Below, in pieces: positions 24,668 to 32,717 of a stretch of DNA of 64,000 nucleotides. The notes below the pieces were generated by a model. That model had not been told where the DNA came from. It worked only from the letters and a program-made list of their open reading frames with translations, and ran no database searches. The stretch covers positions 248,001 to 312,000 of the forward strand of contig JAJDEB010000002.1 of the NCBI GenBank assembly GCA_029260015.1, given 5' to 3'. The translations under genes were made by a program, and so were the position numbers. This stretch comes from Phycisphaerae bacterium. Lineage in GTDB: Bacteria > Planctomycetota > Phycisphaerae > UBA1845. Each line of letters starts with the position of its first letter. Position 1 is the first letter of the stretch.

Positions 24668-26311
24668 GTGCAAAAGACGATCAGCAAATTGCCTGGGAGT
24701 GAGGACATCGAGACGGGTTCCGCAAACCAGCAGGCGTTCGCGTCAGAAGCTGACGGGCAATACGTTCATACTCTGCGCGAACTGATCGATCCGGCGACTT
24801 TGTCGTCATTGCGTAAGTCGTTTTCAAATTTATGCGGCGCCAGGCTTGCATTCTTCGATGTAGACGGCGAACGGCTGGATGTCGTCAGCAAGAAGGAATC
24901 CGCTGGCATTGTCACATCGGAAAGCGTGGGTTTCAATGCACCGGTTGCTTGGCGCTCGTTTCAGCTTGGAAGCGTCGGTATTCTCGACCCCGATCCCAAC
25001 GAGCAGACCCAGAATTTCGCCGTCCTCATTGCCAACATTTTGAGCGTATTCTGTCGCCAGGAAGCGAAGATTCGTCGGCGCGTCGGCGAACTGTCCACGA
25101 TTTATGGACTTGGCGTCTTGTTCGCCCATACACAGGACTTCGACGCGGCGCTCAATATCACCGCCCAGCGCGTTTGCAACCTCATGCACGTTAAAGCCGC
25201 CTCGATCCGTCTCCTCGATGAGGCGACCGGCGAACTTGTCATCTCGGGATCGCACAACATCGGTAGCGACTATCTCAACAAGGGACGCATTCGACTTGGT
25301 GAGAATCCCATCGATCAAGCTGCCTTCAGCGGCCAAGTGGTTTACATCGAAGACGCCCGCACCGATCCGCGAGTTCGGTTCCGCGAACACGCCAAGAAAG
25401 AAGGAATGGTCAGCGGTTTATGCTGCCCCATGAGTTACCGCGGAAAAACCGTCGGCGTGCTTCGGATATACAGCAAGATTCGCCGGCGGTTCAGCACGTT
25501 CGATGTTGAACTCCTGCAGGCCATTTCGTCGTTGGCTGCTGGTGCGATCGTCAGTACCAGGCTCTCTGCAGAAGCGAGGGTGGCTGAGCGGTACGCCAGG
25601 CACATCCGCCAAGCCGGACAAATTCAGCGCCGGATGATCCCCCGAACCATGCCCATTCATTCGCGCGTGGAATTCGGGCATGTGTATCAACCGTCGTTCG
25701 ATGTCGGAGGCGACTTTTTTGACTTCCTCGATCTTCCAGAAGGCAACGTCGGTATCGCGATTGCAGATGTTGTCGGTAAAGGCCTGCCCGGTGCGCTGAT
25801 GATGGCCTCCGTGCGCTCGGCGCTACGGGCGCATGCACAAAGCATCTTCGACATCGACGACATAGTTGGCAGGGTCAATCGCCACATGTGTCGCGATACG
25901 CTGGTTTCAGAATTCGCGACTTTGTTTTATGGCGTTCTTTCGCCTGACGGGAAGCGTTTCACGTTCTGCAACGCGGGCCACAACCCGCCGATTTTGGTAC
26001 GTGGCAATCGCGTCAAGGAGCTTGACGCTGGCGGCTTGGTGATTGGCGTGTTGCCTGAATCCACCTATGACAAAGATGTCGTCGATCTCAAGAGTGGCGA
26101 CATACTCGTATTCTATACCGACGGTGTGACCGAATCCGTCAACTACGATGACGAGCTGTATGGATTCGATCGCATGTGCGAATCGATCTTCAAACACCGT
26201 CACCTGGAAGTGGCGACCATGACGCAGCAATTGCTGTGGGATGTGCGCCGGTTTGCAGGGTTGGCAGATCAAGCAGACGACATCACGCTTGTCGTCGCGA
26301 AAGTGCGATAG
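24668..26311 (+). CDS. PocR-like/GAF sensor with SpoIIE-type PP2C phosphatase
   Basis: 547 residues from a GTG start. Order: PocR-like sensory part at about 40-130 (LRELIDPATLSSLRKSFSNL, ARLAFFDVDGERL); GAF domain at about 150-300 (GLGVLFAHTQDFDAALNITA, SIRLLDEATGELV, PMSYRGKTVGVLRIY); PP2C/SpoIIE domain at about 320-545, with the metal-binding DVGGDFFDF and DVVGKGLPGALMMA, NAGHNPPIL, FYTDGVTES and QADDITLVV. Metal-binding aspartates are intact, so it should be an active serine phosphatase acting on an anti-sigma antagonist or similar partner. No partner gene is adjacent. Confidence 0.92.
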   Translation: MQKTISKLPGSEDIETGSANQQAFASEADGQYVHTLRELIDPATLSSLRKSFSNLCGARLAFFDVDGERLDVVSKKESAGIVTSESVGFNAPVAWRSFQLGSVGILDPDPNEQTQNFAVLIANILSVFCRQEAKIRRRVGELSTIYGLGVLFAHTQDFDAALNITAQRVCNLMHVKAASIRLLDEATGELVISGSHNIGSDYLNKGRIRLGENPIDQAAFSGQVVYIEDARTDPRVRFREHAKKEGMVSGLCCPMSYRGKTVGVLRIYSKIRRRFSTFDVELLQAISSLAAGAIVSTRLSAEARVAERYARHIRQAGQIQRRMIPRTMPIHSRVEFGHVYQPSFDVGGDFFDFLDLPEGNVGIAIADVVGKGLPGALMMASVRSALRAHAQSIFDIDDIVGRVNRHMCRDTLVSEFATLFYGVLSPDGKRFTFCNAGHNPPILVRGNRVKELDAGGLVIGVLPESTYDKDVVDLKSGDILVFYTDGVTESVNYDDELYGFDRMCESIFKHRHLEVATMTQQLLWDVRRFAGLADQADDITLVVAKVR

Positions 26312-26833
26312 CGGCAGTATCTTTATACTGACACAATGTGGCATTTTCTGAATAACATTTCCCACTAACCGTAAGCCGAGAACGCACAATCCAGGTTTTT
26401 GGTGCGTCGTGGGAGCAGTTTCGACCATTGCCGCTGCATTTCTCTCTCGCGGGTAAATTATCCATGGCGAACGCTTCTTACGACACCAAGAATGCCGGTT
26501 CTGGATTCCCGGTAGGCATAAGCGCGCCAAGTCAAATAGTGATTGTTCCGCGATTCTTTAGCATCAATTCAAAAGAAATCGATCAACTTCAAATCGACGG
26601 CTGCCGACAAAACACCTACGTGTAAACCCTGCCTGATTAGTCGGGGCAATCAGTCAGTTGCACGTCCTCTGGAGTCAGGGTCGCCAAGTCCGGCAACTGT
26701 TTAGGGTCGGGATGTCGGTTCGGCGGTTCTTAAAGAATGGAACATGGAGGTTCCACCTTGTGTTCAGTGTGCGCGCAACGTAGGGCGAGTTGATTGGATT
26801 GCTTACTAATCTTTGGATCAGAGGAATCGAGTA
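26312..26833. other. Intergenic region, 522 bases
   Basis: No convincing gene. A 53-codon frame from the ATG at 26464 to 26625 lacks a ribosome binding site and family resemblance. Short hairpins are present: CAGTATCTTTATACTG just after the phosphatase stop (26317-26332) and GGAAC-ATGGA-GTTCC near 26741-26756, possibly in the leader of the next gene. A promoter for the receiver-XRE gene must lie here. Confidence 0.4.
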
Positions 26834-27439
26834 ATGGCCCGAAAAATCCCAGTACTACTTGTAGATGAACCGACCCTTTGCCAGCAGACCATGGCGCTCT
26901 TCGCCAACAGTCGCTTTGACTTGCACTGCTTTGAATCGGTTGACGGTGCAAACGGCACGCTTGTTGCGTCGCGTTTCGAGGTTGCTGTCGTCGATCTGCG
27001 TGCGACGATGTCCGACGGAAAATCATTCGTCGAGCATGTCATCGATACCGTCCCACGCATCCGCTGCATTGCCGTTGTCGAACGACCCGACATTGCGTCA
27101 GTGCAGATGGCGATGAAACTCGGCTGCAAGGGGTATCTCGCTAAGCCGGTGTCGGCTGAATCTATTCTGAAAGCGGTCAATGACGTTGCCCAAAGTTCAG
27201 GGCTTCTCACGCTTAGCGAAACCGAATTGCAGAAGCGCCTCTCGCGGTTGCTTCGCGCCCAGCGACTCCGCCAAGAGTTGACGTTGACCGAGATGGCCAA
27301 CAGCATCGGCTTGTCCAAAGCCCAGTTGTCGCAGATCGAACTTGGCAAAAGCTGGCCAAGTTTCCCGACACTGAAGCGAATCACCGACGCGCTCGATCAG
27401 CCATTCTCTGAATTGTTCAAAGCCATCGAGCAAGCGTAG
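26834..27439 (+). CDS. Receiver domain fused to XRE-family helix-turn-helix
   Basis: 201 residues; the ATG at 26834 is preceded by GAGGAATCGA. The N-terminal half is a CheY-like receiver: acidic pair Asp11-Glu12 (LLVDEP), phospho-acceptor Asp54 (VAVVDLRA) and conserved Lys104 (GYLAKPV). The C-terminal half (about 130-200) is a Cro/CI-type HTH: LRAQRLRQELTLTEMANSIG, LSKAQLSQIELGKSWPSFPT, LKRITDALDQPFSELF. Response regulators normally carry OmpR, LuxR or Fis-type output; an XRE output is rare. No histidine kinase is adjacent. An intrinsic terminator follows. Confidence 0.9.
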   Translation: MARKIPVLLVDEPTLCQQTMALFANSRFDLHCFESVDGANGTLVASRFEVAVVDLRATMSDGKSFVEHVIDTVPRIRCIAVVERPDIASVQMAMKLGCKGYLAKPVSAESILKAVNDVAQSSGLLTLSETELQKRLSRLLRAQRLRQELTLTEMANSIGLSKAQLSQIELGKSWPSFPTLKRITDALDQPFSELFKAIEQA

Positions 27440-27506
27440 ATTACGAGGGAACCAACCGCGCGACGCGTTCGGGCCAGCGGTATTGCGCGACCCAAACTAC
27501 AAATCC

Positions 27507-27545
27507 AAAATCACGCCTCAAGCTATTGGGGCGTGATTTTTTTCT
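27507..27545 (+). terminator. Intrinsic terminator between converging genes
   Basis: AAATCACGCC and GGGCGTGATTT form a 10-bp stem around an 11-base loop, followed by seven T on the plus strand. It ends the receiver-XRE transcript; in the other direction an A/T-rich flank (ATTTTGGATTT) lets it work for aroK too. Confidence 0.9.
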
Positions 27546-27578
27546 GCGCGCGGGGTTTCGAATTGACGGCGAATACTA

Positions 27579-28094
27579 TCACTGTGAATCCAGCCATGCT
27601 TCGATGTCTTCGACTATGGCGCTAGGGTGTCGATCTGTTGTGGTGATCGCGACGTGGGCGAGATCGGCGTAGACTGGGGATCGCTTTTCGAGAACTTGGC
27701 GCACTTCTTCAAGTCCGCCAGCCGCAAGATTCGGTCGCTGATCGACACTTTTCTTGTCGGATGAAATGCGTTTCCAGAGCGATTCGGCGTCGGCTTGCAG
27801 CCAAACGACGGTGCCGTATTTGCGAAGGGCGCTTCGGTTGGCTTTTGATTCGACCGCCCCACCGCCAACGCTGATAATGCGCCCCTTTGACTTGGTTGCG
27901 AGCTTGATCGCTGTTTCTTCCAGCTTTCGAAACGCTGGCTCCCCGCCAGTTGCAAAGATCTCTGCGATGGACTTGCCGGCTTGGTGAACAATGAGTTCAT
28001 CGGTGTCAATAAATGGCAAGTAGTTTCGCTCGGCCAGCAAGCGTCCCACCGTTGTCTTGCCGCAACCGCGATATCCAATTAGCACAACGTTCAT
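27579..28094 (-). CDS. aroK: Shikimate kinase
   Basis: 171 residues from the ATG at 28094, which overlaps the aroDE stop by ATGA; the frame upstream (to 28247) lies inside aroDE and was rejected. Walker A GYRGCGKTT at residues 7-15, shikimate-binding FIDTDELIV, GEPAFRKLE, SVGGGAV, and the lid DQRPNL. It makes shikimate-3-phosphate, the step after the enzyme encoded just upstream. Probably translationally coupled. Confidence 0.95.
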   Translation of the reverse strand: MNVVLIGYRGCGKTTVGRLLAERNYLPFIDTDELIVHQAGKSIAEIFATGGEPAFRKLEETAIKLATKSKGRIISVGGGAVESKANRSALRKYGTVVWLQADAESLWKRISSDKKSVDQRPNLAAGGLEEVRQVLEKRSPVYADLAHVAITTTDRHPSAIVEDIEAWLDSQ

Positions 28095-29620
28095 TGGCGA
28101 TCTTTCGGATTGGTAGCGACATCCACATCGAGGGCTTGTTGCGCGACTTGCTGAAGCATCGAAATGTCTGGCTCGGTATCTGTCCAGATTCTGTATTGTG
28201 CGGCGGCTTGGTGAATAAACATTTCCAACCCGCCAACAGTTTGGCAACCAGCCACCCGCGCGGCCTGAATGAGCGCCGTATCTTGCGGGCGATAAACTGT
28301 ATCGAACACAACAGTGGATGGCTGGAGCGAACCAGCAGGCATCGGCGAACTGTCGATGTCGGGCGTCATGCCAACACTGGTACAGTTGATGATTAGATCA
28401 GCACCAACCTTGGTGCGATCTTCCCAGGGCAAAGCCTTGCAATCGAATTCGTCAGCCAACTTAGCGGCTCGGTCGACCGACCGGTTAAAGATAGTGACGT
28501 TCGTTTTACAGTCTACCAGTGCTGCGACAGCCGCCCGAGCCACCCCACCAGCACCAAGAACTGTCACGCACTTACTTCGCAGTGCGGCGGGACCTAGATC
28601 CGCACGCAAGCGAAGCGCTTCAAGAATGCCGAAATAGTCCGTATTGAATCCGCGATACTCACCGCCGACCAGGTGAAGCGTATTGACGGCACCAATGCGC
28701 CGCGCGGCATCGTCGGCGCGATCGCCAAGCCATCGGCACAACGACTCTTTGTGGGGTATCGTCACGCTAAACCCGGTTGCATGAAGCCATGACTTTCGCT
28801 GGCAACCTTCAAGGAACCGAAGCAACTCATCCTCAGATTCAATCAATAAGGGGATATAAACGCCGTCGAATCGGGATTGCTCAAACTGGGCATTGAATAG
28901 TGCGGGTGACAATGAATGCCCGACAGGCGACCCGATGACCCCAAAGAACTTCGTTTCGGCGGTGATGCGTTCCCAGTGGTAAGTCTCAAGCATTTCGCGG
29001 ATGGAAAGTTGCCCCGGCGCGACGGCAGTTGTCTCGGTGGCAGAACAGAACGATCCAAACGCCCCGACTTTAGCCGCGAGTATTCGGGACATCAGCCCTC
29101 GCTCCCCCATACAAATCATGATTCGCTTACCGGGACGAGCAGCCAGCGCCTCCAGGGCGTCGAAATTCTGGCAGATGTCATCGCACTGCCACGCTATCTT
29201 GACGACATCAGGGCAGCATTCATTTTTCTCCATTTCCTCAATCAAATCAGACAAATCCTTGGGGATATGATCGAAGTCATGGTAGGAAAGGATGTTATGA
29301 CGATGATCGATGGGTGCTGATTCGTATTGGCGACCGTGCTCGATGTCAATCAAATTGCTGGGTATCGAATTCAGGAGGGTTAATTGGTCGCTGGCTGGTT
29401 GCTCGAAGCACCCGCCTTGATCCTTTGAGCGGCATGTTGCGATTGTTGGCCACGACTGGCCAGCGGCAAGCTTACGGGCAAGCTCGATCGCATCCTTGGA
29501 CATGAGGTCCAGCCGCAGTTCGAGCCAAACGGCCGACGTTTGTGGAATGCTTGAAACGAGGCCGATGAGATGGCCGGCGCTTTCAGCTGAAACAGAACAA
29601 ATGAGGTTCGTCATGCGCAT
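28091..29620 (-). CDS. aroDE: Bifunctional 3-dehydroquinate dehydratase / shikimate dehydrogenase
   Basis: 509 residues. Residues 1 to about 225 are a type I dehydroquinase: ELRLDLMS, LSYHDF (catalytic His), VVKIAW (Schiff-base Lys), ICMGERGLMSR, FCSAT. Residues about 225-500 are AroE: FFGVIGSPVGHSLSPALFNA, FSVTIPHKE (catalytic Lys), GAVNTL, FNTDYFG, VLGAGGVARA, FNRSVDRA, NCTSVGM and GGLEMFIHQAA. The fusion occurs in plants, chlamydiae and planctomycetes. With aroK it gives three consecutive steps of chorismate synthesis. Confidence 0.96.
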   Translation of the reverse strand: MRMTNLICSVSAESAGHLIGLVSSIPQTSAVWLELRLDLMSKDAIELARKLAAGQSWPTIATCRSKDQGGCFEQPASDQLTLLNSIPSNLIDIEHGRQYESAPIDHRHNILSYHDFDHIPKDLSDLIEEMEKNECCPDVVKIAWQCDDICQNFDALEALAARPGKRIMICMGERGLMSRILAAKVGAFGSFCSATETTAVAPGQLSIREMLETYHWERITAETKFFGVIGSPVGHSLSPALFNAQFEQSRFDGVYIPLLIESEDELLRFLEGCQRKSWLHATGFSVTIPHKESLCRWLGDRADDAARRIGAVNTLHLVGGEYRGFNTDYFGILEALRLRADLGPAALRSKCVTVLGAGGVARAAVAALVDCKTNVTIFNRSVDRAAKLADEFDCKALPWEDRTKVGADLIINCTSVGMTPDIDSSPMPAGSLQPSTVVFDTVYRPQDTALIQAARVAGCQTVGGLEMFIHQAAAQYRIWTDTEPDISMLQQVAQQALDVDVATNPKDRQ

Positions 29621-29926
29621 GACTCAAACACACGGAGGCTTAACCAAGTCGCGTGGTTCAGACCCCCCAGACTCCCCATGTGCGCAGTGTGACAGGTGGC
29701 CGACAGCGGTTTGGGTGTCCTATGTCTACGTTCGCAATATATCTCGACTGCAGGAATGAAGGGCCTTAAAACTTGTGTAGTCAATAGTTTAGCGTCTGGC
29801 ATGGTTGGCATGCCGATGTCTGACACTGAGGGTGCTGCGACTATCGGTTTGCACCCATTCCAATGCGGGCCAATTCTTGGTTGATTTGCATTTAGTTGCT
29901 TCAGGGGCACAGGTTTCTGGGTTGTT
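29621..29926. other. Intergenic region between parB and aroDE
   Basis: 306 bases, both neighbours on the minus strand. It should hold the aroDE promoter; no clear -35/-10 pair or terminator could be read. A small inverted repeat GGCATG-GTTG-GCATGCC lies near 29798-29814. No gene seen. Confidence 0.35.
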
Positions 29927-31003
29927 CTATTGCGCATCGGAGTCAGTGTATCCGAGCATCGCGGCGATGCGATCAAAATCGTCCAGCGAATAGTAGTCTA
30001 TAATGATCTTGCCCCGGTGCGCTCCACGGCCTGTTTTTATTGTAACTTTAGTTTTTACAGTGTGCTGCAATTTTCCTTCAATGTCCGCCAGATGCTGTGA
30101 TGGACGCAGTGCGTCCGGGATTGGGCCTTCTGCCATAGTAGTATTCGGTGTCGAAACTTTCACTGATTTGACCAGAGCCTCAACTGCTCGCACAGAGAGT
30201 CCCTGAGTGATGGCCCGCTTTGCGTAGTCAATCTGGCATTCAGGATCTTTCGCACCGAGTAATGCGCGAGCGTGCCCCATGCTGAGCTGGCCGGATTCCA
30301 GTAATTTGGCGACAGGTTGAGAGAGGTCTAAGAGTCGCAGGTAATTCGCAACAGTGCTCCTGTCTTCCCCAAGCCGACGGCTCGCCTCGTCAGCGGAATA
30401 GCCGGTTCTGTCGCAATAAACACGATATGCCCGCGCTCGATCGATGGCGTTAAGGTCTTCGCGCTGAATATTCTCGACCAGCGCAATTTCCATTGAGGTC
30501 TGGGAATCGATTGATTTTACGATGACTGGTACGGTTTCGATACCGGCGGCTTTGGCTGCACGTAACCGCCTTTCTCCGGCAATCAATTCATATTGTTCTT
30601 CTGTAGCGGCTTCGCCCGGTTCACTTCGGAGTCGTACCAGAAGTGGTTGAAGGATGCCGGACTCAGAGATTGAGCGGGCCAGCCCACTGATAGAAACTGG
30701 ATTGAACAGTCGTCGTGGCTGATTTCTGTTTGGTACGATTGACTCTACAGGGATATTGAGAATGCGGGGCTCGCCAGAGGTAGACTCGTGCTCGGCGCGG
30801 ACCGCATCCAATTGCGCGAGGCGACCTACGATGCTTGTTGGCTTTTGGGATTGCGTATCCTCATCAATTGATATTCGCTTTGGCTGCGTTGATGAAGGCG
30901 ACGACTGCGAGTTTGTTTTCTCGGGGCTTGGGAGTTCCTCGATGAGGCTGGAGCTGATTAGGGAGTTCAACCCCCGCCCCAATCGGTTTGGTTTCTTTGC
31001 CAT
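29927..31003 (-). CDS. parB: Chromosome-partitioning protein ParB
   Basis: 358 residues. Starts MAKKPNRLGRGLNSLI as typical ParB. After a Ser/Pro-rich linker come the CTPase/ParB-N domain (IVPNRNQPRR, ISESGILQPLLVR, YELIAGERRLRAAKAAG, VPVIVK, ALVENIQREDLNAIDRA), then the HTH (GYSADEASRRLGEDRSTVANYLRLLDL, LSMGHARALLG) and a C-terminal dimerisation part (GAHRGKIIIDYYSLDDFDRI). It loads on parS sites; two lie directly upstream. The usual partner parA is not adjacent. Confidence 0.96.
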   Translation of the reverse strand: MAKKPNRLGRGLNSLISSSLIEELPSPEKTNSQSSPSSTQPKRISIDEDTQSQKPTSIVGRLAQLDAVRAEHESTSGEPRILNIPVESIVPNRNQPRRLFNPVSISGLARSISESGILQPLLVRLRSEPGEAATEEQYELIAGERRLRAAKAAGIETVPVIVKSIDSQTSMEIALVENIQREDLNAIDRARAYRVYCDRTGYSADEASRRLGEDRSTVANYLRLLDLSQPVAKLLESGQLSMGHARALLGAKDPECQIDYAKRAITQGLSVRAVEALVKSVKVSTPNTTMAEGPIPDALRPSQHLADIEGKLQHTVKTKVTIKTGRGAHRGKIIIDYYSLDDFDRIAAMLGYTDSDAQ

Positions 31004-31044
31004 TTGAGCGGCTCCATCCTCTCCTTGGTTGAAAACGTGGAAAC

Positions 31045-31060
31045 CGTTCCACGTGGAACG
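31045..31060. promoter_or_regulatory. parS-like site (variant)
   Basis: Perfect 16-bp palindrome CGTTCCACGTGGAACG, which keeps the CACGTG core and GTTCCACGTGGAAC arms of parS. It lies 42 bases upstream of the parB start, so ParB may also autoregulate here. Confidence 0.75.
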
Positions 31061-31206
31061 CTCGGTTTAAGCTATCGCGAGGCTCCGGATGTGTAAAGCA
31101 TAATCGTGATCGATAGGCTGGTGTATTGGGCTGATTCATGGCCAGGGGCAATGACAGCCCAAGCGTCCTTCTCAGAACGTATTCTTAGGGCAAATGGAAG
31201 CACGCC

Positions 31207-31222
31207 TGTTTCACGTGAAACA
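31207..31222. promoter_or_regulatory. parS site (consensus)
   Basis: TGTTTCACGTGAAACA is an exact match to the classical 16-bp bacterial parS consensus. About 150 bases from the variant site and upstream of parB. Confidence 0.92.
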
Positions 31223-31511
31223 GCCCCAGGAATTATCTCGTTCGCACTGAATGTTGATTGAGCCCAAATGCAGAGCATGCCTATAACGTCCGATAATACT
31301 GAGTGGGCGGCGTCAAACGCCTTCAGCAAAACCTTGAGACAACCCGGGCTGATGAGAATGGTTTCTGATGCAGATTAGTGCGTGTGCAAAACCAACTGAC
31401 CCATTGGTGAATGGTCAGCAAATGCAGGTTTGGGGGCACGGGTCTTGGCGGTTGCGGCCAATGAGAATCTTGGGACAATGCTGCGGTCAAAACACTAGGG
31501 ACCATTTCAAA

Positions 31512-31973
31512 ATGAAGCTATCAGAGATTCTTTCGCCCGCCTGCATTCGCGTGCCGATGCTGTCCACTGAGAAAACTGACGCTATTGGTGAATTGGTTGA
31601 CGTGCTTGCTGATTGCGGGAAGCTTGGTGATCGTGATGCCGTCTTGCGTGCTGTCTTGGATCGGGAGGAAACGAGGTCCACAGGGATCGGTTTTGGGTTG
31701 GCTGTCCCGCACGGAAAATCAAAAGCATGTCCCGGATTGGTTATGGCTTTGGGACTACCGAAGAGTCCCATCGAATTTGAAAGCAGCGATGGCGAACCTG
31801 TCGAAGTGATAGCCTTGCTGGCGAGTCCGCCCGACAAGACCGGTCCGCACATTCAAGCCCTTGCCCGCATTTCGCGGCTTATGCTGGTGGGAAAATTTCG
31901 CAAAGAGGTATTGGCGGCTCAGTCGGCTGACGAGGCCTATTCAATCCTCGTAAGGCACGAAAACGACCAATAA
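31512..31973 (+). CDS. PTS EIIA (fructose/nitrogen-type) domain protein
   Basis: 153 residues from the ATG at 31512 (AGGGA about 10 bases upstream). A single EIIA domain of the PtsN/FruA type: MKLSEILSPACIRV, AVLDREETRSTGIGFGLAVPHGKS with the phospho-acceptor His in AVPHGK, IEFESSDGEPVEVIALLASP, and HIQALARISRLM. Such stand-alone proteins usually regulate rather than transport sugar. No HPr, EI or EIIB/C gene is in the window. Confidence 0.88.
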   Translation: MKLSEILSPACIRVPMLSTEKTDAIGELVDVLADCGKLGDRDAVLRAVLDREETRSTGIGFGLAVPHGKSKACPGLVMALGLPKSPIEFESSDGEPVEVIALLASPPDKTGPHIQALARISRLMLVGKFRKEVLAAQSADEAYSILVRHENDQ

Positions 31974-32138
31974 TGACCAACAGTGATGGAAGTTATCGGA
32001 CGTTACTTAGATTGAGTGCGCATCGTTTGGACGTGCGCACCCCAGAATCGGGTCAATGGAGCATGCACGGTCTGATTTAGTTGGTCAGATGGTTCGGGCG
32101 GTTGGAAACTAAATTGTGCGTCTAACCTGAGCGTCAAT

Positions 32139-32174
32139 TTGCCTTACGCGTCGATCTTGCCTTAAGCGTCGATA
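32139..32174. repeat. 18-bp tandem duplication covering the rplU stop codon
   Basis: TTGCCTTACGCGTCGATC (32139-32156) is followed directly by TTGCCTTAAGCGTCGATA (32157-32174); 16 of 18 bases agree. On the minus strand the second copy encodes the last codons and stop of rplU, so the gene end has been copied once downstream, including a second in-frame TAA. Confidence 0.85.
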
Positions 32175-32476
32175 CTTTCGACACGCACGCGAAGGTAACC
32201 TTGGCGATGTCCTTGTTTGCGGCGGTAATTCTTTCGGCGACGGAATTTGACGACCGTAATCTTGTCACCTTTGAGTTCGGAATCGATAGAAGCGGTGACC
32301 TTGGCGCCTTCAACGTAAGGCGCGCCGACCTTCACGTCCCCACCGTCGCTTACCAGCAGAACTCTGTCGAGCGTAAGCGACGTTGCATCCTCTGCGACAT
32401 CCTGGAGTTGAAGATCAAGACGGGTGCCTGGTTCAACACGGTACTGATGAGCACCATTTTCAATGATCGCGTACAC
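32162..32476 (-). CDS. rplU: Ribosomal protein bL21
   Basis: 104 residues from a GTG start at 32476 with a strong GGAGG. L21 features: YAIIENGAHQYRVEPGTRLD, DRVLLVSDGGDVKVGAPYV, KGDKITVVKFRRRKNYRRKQGHRQGYLRVRV. Binds 23S rRNA in the large subunit. Normally followed by rpmA (L27); here nothing follows but a convergent gene, so rplU stands alone. Confidence 0.97.
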   Translation of the reverse strand: MYAIIENGAHQYRVEPGTRLDLQLQDVAEDATSLTLDRVLLVSDGGDVKVGAPYVEGAKVTASIDSELKGDKITVVKFRRRKNYRRKQGHRQGYLRVRVESIDA

Positions 32477-32717
32477 GGTAAATCCTCCAAAGATGCGCAG
32501 TCCAGGGTGTGAGCTGCGGTTCGACTCTTCAAAAACTGCCAGCCGCGCATCGTCGCCTAAAGCGAGCCTTTCGTCAAGTCAACTACTGAAGGTTTTGGAA
32601 CGGGCGTAAGATGTTCTGACATAAAGCTTTAAGGTCAGCTGCCACTGTGCGGTGTCATGTCCTATTGCCCCGAACGGCTGGTCGATTCACAGATGAGCAA
32701 AGTGCCACTTAGGATGG

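Larger units (their letters stand above)
31004..31511. other. Intergenic region carrying parS-type sites
   Basis: 508 bases between parB (minus) and the EIIA gene (plus). It contains two 16-bp parS-type palindromes and presumably the divergent promoters. No protein gene was recognised; an open frame on the plus strand from 31368 is simply the upstream extension of the EIIA gene. Whether the replication origin is near is not shown: no dnaA, gidA/B or DnaA-box cluster was seen. Confidence 0.5.

Noticed and set aside
26464..26625. 53-codon open frame between the SpoIIE and receiver-XRE genes
   Set aside because: No ribosome binding site, no recognisable family, and ordinary composition for intergenic DNA.
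32016..32040. GTGCGCA...TGCGCAC hairpin between the EIIA and rplU genes as a terminator
   Set aside because: Only seven base pairs, no T-run on either strand; not strong enough to call.
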